64,000 nucleotides of DNA from Paenibacillus sp. SC116. GTDB lineage: Bacteria; Bacillota; Bacilli; Paenibacillales; Paenibacillaceae. Numbering within the stretch: position 1 is the first letter of the stretch; each line of letters starts with the position of its first letter. Below are positions 58,679-64,000 of the stretch, one piece after another. The DNA lies in assembly GCF_024733555.1 (NCBI RefSeq), contig NZ_JANIOF010000001.1, positions 2,476,777-2,540,776 of the forward strand, given 5' to 3'. Under the pieces are notes generated by a model. That model was not told the DNA's origin and did no database searches. It was given only the letters and a program-made list of their open reading frames with translations. A program made the position numbers and the translations under genes.

Positions 58679-58698
58679 AAAAATAAATTACCTAATTA

Positions 58699-60231
58699 TT
58701 ATTTCATATAAACGCCAGTACCTGGTCCGATGTCTATTCCAGAGAACATCCAAAGGAAGAGCATAATAACCCAACCAATCGAGAATGCAATCGAGTATGG
58801 AATCATCGTCGAGATAAGCGTACCGATTCCTATTTTCTTGTCGTACTTCTGAGCGAAAGCAATAATAACGGCGAAGTACGGCAATAGCGGCGAAATAATG
58901 TTTGTCGTTGAATCAGCAATACGATATACGAGCTGTGTGAACTCTGGTGTATATCCAAACTGCATCATAATTGGAACGAATACAGGCGCCATAATCGCCC
59001 ATTTTGCCGAAGCTGATCCAATGAACAAATTGATAAATCCACAAATTAATATAAAGATCAAAATTAACGGAATGCCTGTAATACCGGAGCCTTGCAGCAG
59101 CTCTGCTCCTTTAATGGCAAGAATCTTACCTAGATTCGTCTGTGTAAAGTAAGCTACGAATTGTCCTGCGAAGAATGCCAATACAATGTAGCTTCCCATG
59201 CTGGACATTGTGTCACCGAACATTCTGGACACATCTTTGCTGTTACTAATCGACTTTGTCATCTTGCCATAAACAACACCTGGCACAAGGAACATAATCA
59301 GAAGAATCGGCACAAGGTGCATGAAGAATGGCGAACTAACGATATCTCCCTCTCCACGAAGTGGTCCCCAAGATGGTAGCACGAGTAGAGACAACAATCC
59401 ACATGTTACAATCAATGATACCAATGCGCCCCAAAGGCCTTTCTTCTCTTCCTTTGTAAGGTATTGCAATTCACCGATCTCTTCGCCTTTGTAAGTTCCA
59501 AGACGAGGTTCAACGATTTTATCCGTTACAAACGTACCGATAATCGTAATTAGAAATACCGATACAGCCATGAAGTAGTAGTTACCTGCAACGTTAAGGC
59601 CTGCCGCATATTCAGGGTTGAACGGCTCAACAGCCATACGCGTTAGCTCACCTAACATCGGGTCAAGCGACGTCAGGAATAAGTTCGCACTGAATCCACC
59701 GGATACACCAGCAAATGCAGCAGCCAAACCAGCAAGCGGATGACGCCCCATACCAGCGAACAATACTGCTCCAAGCGGTGTCAATACAACGTATCCGGCA
59801 TCAGAAGCCATACTAGACATTACACCACCGAATACGAGTGAAGCTGTAATAAGCTGGCGAGGCACAGAAGTAACAAGACCGCGCAAGGCAGCTGTAATCA
59901 AGCCAGAACGCTCTGCTACACCGATACCGAGCATCGTCACGAGTACCGTTCCGAGTGGAGCAAAGTTTGTAAAGTTCTTAACCGCATTTTCAAATACATA
60001 TTGTAAACCTTCTTTACTAAGAAGGTTCATAACGGTAAGCGTTTCGCCAGGCTTCGTCGGATCAGCAACGCTCAATCCAATGGAAGACAATATAGCGGAA
60101 ACGACCATAACGAGCAATGATAGTAATGCGAACAGCATAACAGGGTCCGGAAGCTTATTACCGACCTTCTCAATGCTATCAAGGGAACGCATTAATAGAC
60201 TTTTTCTTGTATGGCGTTCTTGAGATCCCAT
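58699..60231 (-). CDS. AbgT-family transporter
   Basis: A 510-residue membrane protein of the AbgT family, which carries p-aminobenzoyl-glutamate into cells or exports sulfonamides. Family segments include VGNKLPDPVMLFALLSLLVM, NLFLTSLDPMLGELT, INLFIGSASAKWAIMAPVFV and DSTTNIISPLLPYFA. Start ATG 60231 lies 9 bases after GAGAGG; GTG 60237 is too close. Monocistronic. Confidence 0.9.
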   Translation of the reverse strand: MGSQERHTRKSLLMRSLDSIEKVGNKLPDPVMLFALLSLLVMVVSAILSSIGLSVADPTKPGETLTVMNLLSKEGLQYVFENAVKNFTNFAPLGTVLVTMLGIGVAERSGLITAALRGLVTSVPRQLITASLVFGGVMSSMASDAGYVVLTPLGAVLFAGMGRHPLAGLAAAFAGVSGGFSANLFLTSLDPMLGELTRMAVEPFNPEYAAGLNVAGNYYFMAVSVFLITIIGTFVTDKIVEPRLGTYKGEEIGELQYLTKEEKKGLWGALVSLIVTCGLLSLLVLPSWGPLRGEGDIVSSPFFMHLVPILLIMFLVPGVVYGKMTKSISNSKDVSRMFGDTMSSMGSYIVLAFFAGQFVAYFTQTNLGKILAIKGAELLQGSGITGIPLILIFILICGFINLFIGSASAKWAIMAPVFVPIMMQFGYTPEFTQLVYRIADSTTNIISPLLPYFAVIIAFAQKYDKKIGIGTLISTMIPYSIAFSIGWVIMLFLWMFSGIDIGPGTGVYMK

Positions 60232-60369
60232 TGTCACTTTCCTCTCTTATTTTAAATGTCCTTTGTGAGAGGACACCTGTATTTTCGTTTGTTCTATTAT
60301 ATTAGATACAATTTTATAAATAAATAGTATTTTTGCATTTGTAATAAATTACCTCTAAAATTTTTAGTA

Positions 60370-60398
60370 AATAAATAAAAGAAGGGCATTCGCCCTTC
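60370..60398 (-). terminator. Terminator of the deacetylase/lipoprotein pair
   Basis: GAAGGGC and GCCCTTC pair; TTTTATTTATT follows on the minus strand. Confidence 0.85.
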
Positions 60399-60417
60399 AA
60401 AAGCCTATAATCTTCTA

Positions 60418-61092
60418 TTACTTAGAAGAAGTAGCTTTATCCGTTTGAATGCCCACTGCTTTGTAAAAAGCATCTTTATTCGTATTAAACTGTTCTGTGT
60501 ATTGATTGAACTGCTGTTTGAATTGATTGACTTGCGTCCATTGCTGGTTGCGCTCACGCACAGCCTGCTGCAACTGTTTCAAGTTCGTCTTCTCAACTTG
60601 TAGCTGTTCATACAACGCTCGTTCCGATGCAATCAACTTTTCGTACTGTGCCGCTAATTGCTGGGTCGTCTCATAACGTTTTGTATAAGCAGCCAGCGCT
60701 TGAGCAGCTTGCTCTTTACCTTGTGCTGGTTCTAGCTTGTCCACTTGGGATTGTGCGTCTGCGACATGCTCATAAGCAGCAATGACTTGTTCTTTCACTT
60801 TCGTCATAGCCTGCTGGCGTTGATCCAACGAGGACATCGTCTGCGTAATCAGCGTCTGTACGTTCACATTGCTGCGCTCTCCCTTGTCCAAAATGGTATC
60901 GTACTGCTTCTGGTCTCTAGCTTCTAATTGCTTTAGTTCTTCAAATGCTGCCGATGCTGCACTTTCCGTTGAAGCAGCCTGCTCAAACGAACTAAACAAC
61001 TTCTCACTTGAAGGAGCTCCGCACGCTGCTAGCATCGTTGCCATAGCTACTATTATTGCTATCATGCCAATTCTATTTTTCCAAGACGTCAA
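60418..61092 (-). CDS. YkyA-type cell-wall-binding lipoprotein
   Basis: A 224-residue lipoprotein: lipobox MLAAC near residue 24, then an almost wholly helical, Gln/Ala-rich coiled-coil domain (QLEARDQKQYDTILDKGE; YEQLQVEKTNLKQLQQAV), as in the YkyA family. It is probably held at the outer membrane face near the wall. The start is TTG 61092, 9 bases after AGGAGG; the frame continues upstream into the deacetylase gene. It lies 22 bp after the deacetylase and is likely co-expressed. Confidence 0.82.
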   Translation of the reverse strand: MTSWKNRIGMIAIIVAMATMLAACGAPSSEKLFSSFEQAASTESAASAAFEELKQLEARDQKQYDTILDKGERSNVNVQTLITQTMSSLDQRQQAMTKVKEQVIAAYEHVADAQSQVDKLEPAQGKEQAAQALAAYTKRYETTQQLAAQYEKLIASERALYEQLQVEKTNLKQLQQAVRERNQQWTQVNQFKQQFNQYTEQFNTNKDAFYKAVGIQTDKATSSK

Positions 61093-61114
61093 CTTCAATC
61101 TCCTCCTACCCCGA

Positions 61115-61999
61115 CTACAGGCGCTCATCATGCTGGAAGTTCACAGGAAAATGAGCATTAGGGTCGTATACTTCAAATTCATAGCCTTGCGAACTAATAT
61201 ATTCGATCATTTCCGGCAGTATTTGAACCGTTTGCTTGCGATCATGCATCAAAATAACTTCCGTATCCTTCTTCAATCCACGTTTCACTTCATCCAGCAT
61301 CCCAGAAGGGTTTCTTGCGTATTTCCAATCCAGCGTATCCAACGTCCAGTCCCACATTTTAAAGTCTGCCTCTACAATATCATCACGGAACGGCTCTTTA
61401 ATTTGCGGTGCACTTCCATAAGGCGCACGAATAAGCTTCGTTGTAATGCCTGTCGCATCTTTCACAAGCTGCTGTGCTTCATTAAACTCTTCTATAAAGT
61501 TAGCTGCACTTCCGCTCTTATACAGCTTGGTGTAATCATGCGTCATACTGTGCAGCGCAGGATAATGGCCTTCATCCGCAATTTGCTTTACGAGATCCGG
61601 ATGCTGCTGCATGCTGTTGCCTAGCATGAAGAAGGTCGCTTTTATATTATGTTCCTTCAAAATACGAAGAATTTCTGGCGTATGTGTGTTTGGTCCATCA
61701 TCAAATGTCAAATAGGCAACTTTACGCTTCATGCCGTTGTACATCGTAGGCGATTGCTTCTCTTTCGCCACTAGGTCAAATGCTGCAACATTTGTAACTG
61801 CATGTTGTTCTTGATTAGAGGCTGTCGACATCCCATCATGGCCCCACAGTTGTTTGCCAACCGTATAAACTCCATAACCTATACCAACCAATAATGCCAG
61901 TAAAATAATACGGAGAATCCATTTCTTACGTCGTTTGTTTCTCCGTGAATCTACCCTCACCATGTTCGTATTCCTCACGCCAACTTCCACTTCCTTCAT
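61115..61999 (-). CDS. Membrane-anchored polysaccharide deacetylase
   Basis: A 294-residue NodB-type deacetylase, probably acting on peptidoglycan or another wall polymer outside the membrane. There is one membrane helix (residues 27-46). Motif 1 TFDDGP (metal Asp), motif 2 HSMTHDY (metal His), motif 3 RAPYGS, motif 4 around DWTLDTLDW and motif 5 ILMHD can all be seen. Start is uncertain: ATG 61999 lacks a ribosome site, GTG 61978 and ATG 61963 (GAGG 10 bases before) are alternatives. Confidence 0.87.
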   Translation of the reverse strand: MKEVEVGVRNTNMVRVDSRRNKRRKKWILRIILLALLVGIGYGVYTVGKQLWGHDGMSTASNQEQHAVTNVAAFDLVAKEKQSPTMYNGMKRKVAYLTFDDGPNTHTPEILRILKEHNIKATFFMLGNSMQQHPDLVKQIADEGHYPALHSMTHDYTKLYKSGSAANFIEEFNEAQQLVKDATGITTKLIRAPYGSAPQIKEPFRDDIVEADFKMWDWTLDTLDWKYARNPSGMLDEVKRGLKKDTEVILMHDRKQTVQILPEMIEYISSQGYEFEVYDPNAHFPVNFQHDERL

Positions 62000-62154
62000 T
62001 TAACTTAATATGACCGTGTATGACGACTTTCGACATTAACTTCCTTGATTCTATCAAACTAAAGTTACGCAATCATTACAAGATTTTCAGATTTGGGTAA
62101 ATGATAGCGAGGAAATTTTGGAAGTTTTATAGAGGGAAAGTAAACAGAAACACA

Positions 62155-62198
62155 AATAGCCTTGCCCCTCCTGTACGCCAAGGAGGGACAAAGCTATT
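62155..62198 (-). terminator. Terminator of topB
   Basis: AATAGCTTTGTCCCTCCT pairs with AGGAGGGGCAAGGCTATT on the minus strand; a T-rich stretch follows. Confidence 0.8.
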
Positions 62199-62210
62199 AC
62201 ATCAATGAGA

Positions 62211-64000
62211 CTATTCGTCTTGCTTGGCTAATGCCGCCTTCAACAAGTCTCCTAAATTTGAACCAAGTGACTCTTGTTTCGTATATTGCTTCACAAGCTT
62301 CCGCTCTTCATGCTTCTTCACTTTGCCACCGACACCGTCTAATTTCTCAATGACGTTGCACGGCAAACATTGAAAGAACTTGCCGCTCTTGCCTGTCTTC
62401 ATTTCCATACGTTTGCGGCACTGTGGGCAACGACGGTTCGACAGCTGCTTATCTGCCGAGCGCTTGTAGCCGCACTCCTTGTTCGGGCAGACCAGCGTCT
62501 TGCCTCGCTTGGACTTGCGCTCCAGCATCCGAGTATTGCAATCAGGACAGTGACTGTGAGACACATTATGCGGCTTATACTCCGCTTGGCTTGCTTTAAC
62601 GCCTTGTACAAGCTGCTTCGCCATCTCGCGTATTTGCTGCATAAAGTCGCCTGAGCGACGCTCACCGCGGGCGATGCGCTCCAATTCGCGCTCCCATTTC
62701 GCTGTCAATTCTGGCGTTCTCAACTCTGATGATACGAGCTCAATGAGCTGCTTCCCCTTGCCTGTAGGTTTCAGGTGAGCACCCTCACGCTCAATCGTAT
62801 CACTCGATACGAGCTTCTCAATAATATCTGCACGAGTCGCAGGGGTACCGAGTCCGTGCTTCTCCATCTGCGTCAAAATAGAAGCTTCCGTATGACGAGC
62901 AGGCGGACGCGTCCGATCCCGCTGCACATAGAGGCGCTTCACATTTACGGTGTCATTCACGTTAAGACGAGGAATCCGCTCTGTCTCGCGCGCATCTGCG
63001 GAACGGCCTTCTTCCTCTTCGTCGTTCCAATCATTATCGTACGCTTGGCGCCAGCCTTGCTCTACAACTGTACGCCCTTTCGCTGCGAACGTCTCATCGC
63101 CGATACGAAGAGTCAACGCGACTTGCTCCCATTCGGTTGGCGGTAAGAACAACGCCAAGAAGCGGCGTGCAATAAGATCATACAGCTTGCGCTCCTCTGG
63201 AGAGAACTGTGCCAAACGCAGCGGTTCATCTGTGGGAATAATCGCATGGTGATCCGTTACTTTGGAATCGTCTACAATACGCTTCGTAATTGGCAGCGTG
63301 CGCTTCGCCAATGTTCTTGCCAAGGCAGCATAAGGACCTGCTGCCATCGCTTCCAGCCGTTCCTTGAGCGTACCCGTCATATCCGAAGAAAGATGACGGC
63401 TGTCCGTACGCGGATACGTAACCGCCTTGTGCTGCTCATAAAGACGCTGCAGCACGTTCGACGTCTGCTTCGCTGAGAAGCCGAAACGACGGTTCGCATC
63501 GCGCTGAAGCTCTGTCAAATCATAAGCGAGCGGATGCGGCTCCTGGCGCTTCGACTTCTTCAAGTCAGTGATGACAGCGCGCTCATTCGCAAGCTTCTCC
63601 ATACGCTTCTTCGCCGCATCCAGATCAAATTCGCGCGCATCGCCATTTGCTCCGCGCCATATCGCTTCATAGCCGCCCATATCGGCGATGAGCTGATCGA
63701 ATTCCTGCGAACGGAAGGCAGCAATGTCCTTCTCGCGCTGCATTACAATACCCAATGTCGGCGTCTGCACGCGGCCAGCAGACATTGGCGTCTCGAACTT
63801 ACAAGTCAAGGCTCTCGTCACATTTAAACCAACAAGCCAATCTGCTTCTGCGCGACAACGAGCGGATTCATAAAGACGATCAAAGTCTGTGCCTGGACGC
63901 AACCTCTTGAAGCCTTCCTTAATTGCCTTATCCGTCTGCGAAGAAATCCATAAACGACGAAACGGCTTGCGCCAGTTCACTTTTTGCATAATCCAGCGTG
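62211..64000 (-). CDS. topB: DNA topoisomerase III (5' end outside the window)
   Basis: Type IA topoisomerase that passes single strands and decatenates DNA. About 596 codons are visible; the frame runs off the right edge and the first Met seen is internal (ARWIMQKVNWRKPFRRLWIS). Features: SAGRVQTPTLGIV, catalytic Tyr in VTYPRTDSRHL, HHAIIPTDE, YxxR-type and GLGTPATRADIIE segments, then a C-terminal pair of four-Cys zinc motifs (CPDCNTRM...CPNKECGYK and CPQCRKRM...CLPC) and a basic tail. The tail and zinc fingers fit TopB-type enzymes of Bacillales. Confidence 0.93.
   Translation of the reverse strand, partial: RWIMQKVNWRKPFRRLWISSQTDKAIKEGFKRLRPGTDFDRLYESARCRAEADWLVGLNVTRALTCKFETPMSAGRVQTPTLGIVMQREKDIAAFRSQEFDQLIADMGGYEAIWRGANGDAREFDLDAAKKRMEKLANERAVITDLKKSKRQEPHPLAYDLTELQRDANRRFGFSAKQTSNVLQRLYEQHKAVTYPRTDSRHLSSDMTGTLKERLEAMAAGPYAALARTLAKRTLPITKRIVDDSKVTDHHAIIPTDEPLRLAQFSPEERKLYDLIARRFLALFLPPTEWEQVALTLRIGDETFAAKGRTVVEQGWRQAYDNDWNDEEEEGRSADARETERIPRLNVNDTVNVKRLYVQRDRTRPPARHTEASILTQMEKHGLGTPATRADIIEKLVSSDTIEREGAHLKPTGKGKQLIELVSSELRTPELTAKWERELERIARGERRSGDFMQQIREMAKQLVQGVKASQAEYKPHNVSHSHCPDCNTRMLERKSKRGKTLVCPNKECGYKRSADKQLSNRRCPQCRKRMEMKTGKSGKFFQCLPCNVIEKLDGVGGKVKKHEERKLVKQYTKQESLGSNLGDLLKAALAKQDE

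Overview
The window looks like a chromosomal segment of a low-to-mid GC, spore-forming Firmicute, most likely Paenibacillus or a close relative. The evidence is the Bacillales-type gene set (YwbE, YkyA-type lipoprotein, CvfC-type HEAT protein, YkpA/YbiT-type ABC-F, LnrJK/LnrLMN-type system), Bacillus-type SOS and Fur operators, strong AGGAGG-type ribosome sites and frequent TTG/GTG starts. This assignment is inferred from protein families and signals, not from a database search. No rRNA, tRNA, CRISPR array, integrase or transposase was recognised.

Layout. 1-5060: sugar-efflux-type MFS transporter, CDF metal transporter, DEAD-box RNA helicase with an RGG-like tail, YwbE. 5551-20911: the most notable region, a compact contractile phage-tail gene set on the minus strand. 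It holds a tail-completion-type protein, sheath, tube, assembly chaperone, tape measure, LysM hub, plug, XkdQ/R/S/T/U-type baseplate proteins, a large fibre, XkdW/XkdX, holin and amidase, and faces a plus-strand ArpU-type activator. No capsid, portal, terminase, integrase or replication gene is present, so it reads as an R-type tailocin (headless phage-tail bacteriocin) rather than a full prophage. Two LexA-type operators sit in the divergent control region, one at the activator promoter and one at the tail-operon promoter, which predicts induction by DNA damage. 21150-23253: TetR regulator plus multidrug MFS pump. 23468-29307: secreted cohesin-like protein, LysE exporter, two tandem YVTN beta-propeller proteins, GlcU-type sugar transporter.

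29308-30314 is a roughly 1 kb non-coding stretch with a dispersed 185-bp palindromic repeat (third copy in the window) and a 12-bp tandem repeat. 30315-36995: ABC-F ATPase, an RsgA-type GTPase with a GC-rich core, an MBL-fold hydrolase, a CvfC-type protein and a small membrane protein. 37078-44530: chemotaxis receptor, then an ABC exporter (ATPase and two permeases) divergent from a histidine kinase/response regulator pair, a gene set like B. subtilis LnrLMN/LnrJK. 44679-46472: lysine riboswitch and lysine permease. 46590-50469: DUF4097 lipoprotein, CPBP protease, transglutaminase-like protein, alpha/beta hydrolase. 50566-52234: ROK kinase and KDPG aldolase. 52386-53708: three TM2-domain paralogues, two from a recent tandem duplication. 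54413-58402: a Fur-controlled heme/iron uptake operon (IsdE-like binding protein, permease, ATPase, HugZ, DinB-like). 58699-64000: AbgT transporter, YkyA-type lipoprotein, polysaccharide deacetylase, and topoisomerase III running off the right edge.

Many start codons were moved from the longest open frame to the codon best placed behind a Shine-Dalgarno sequence; the reason is given in each entry.
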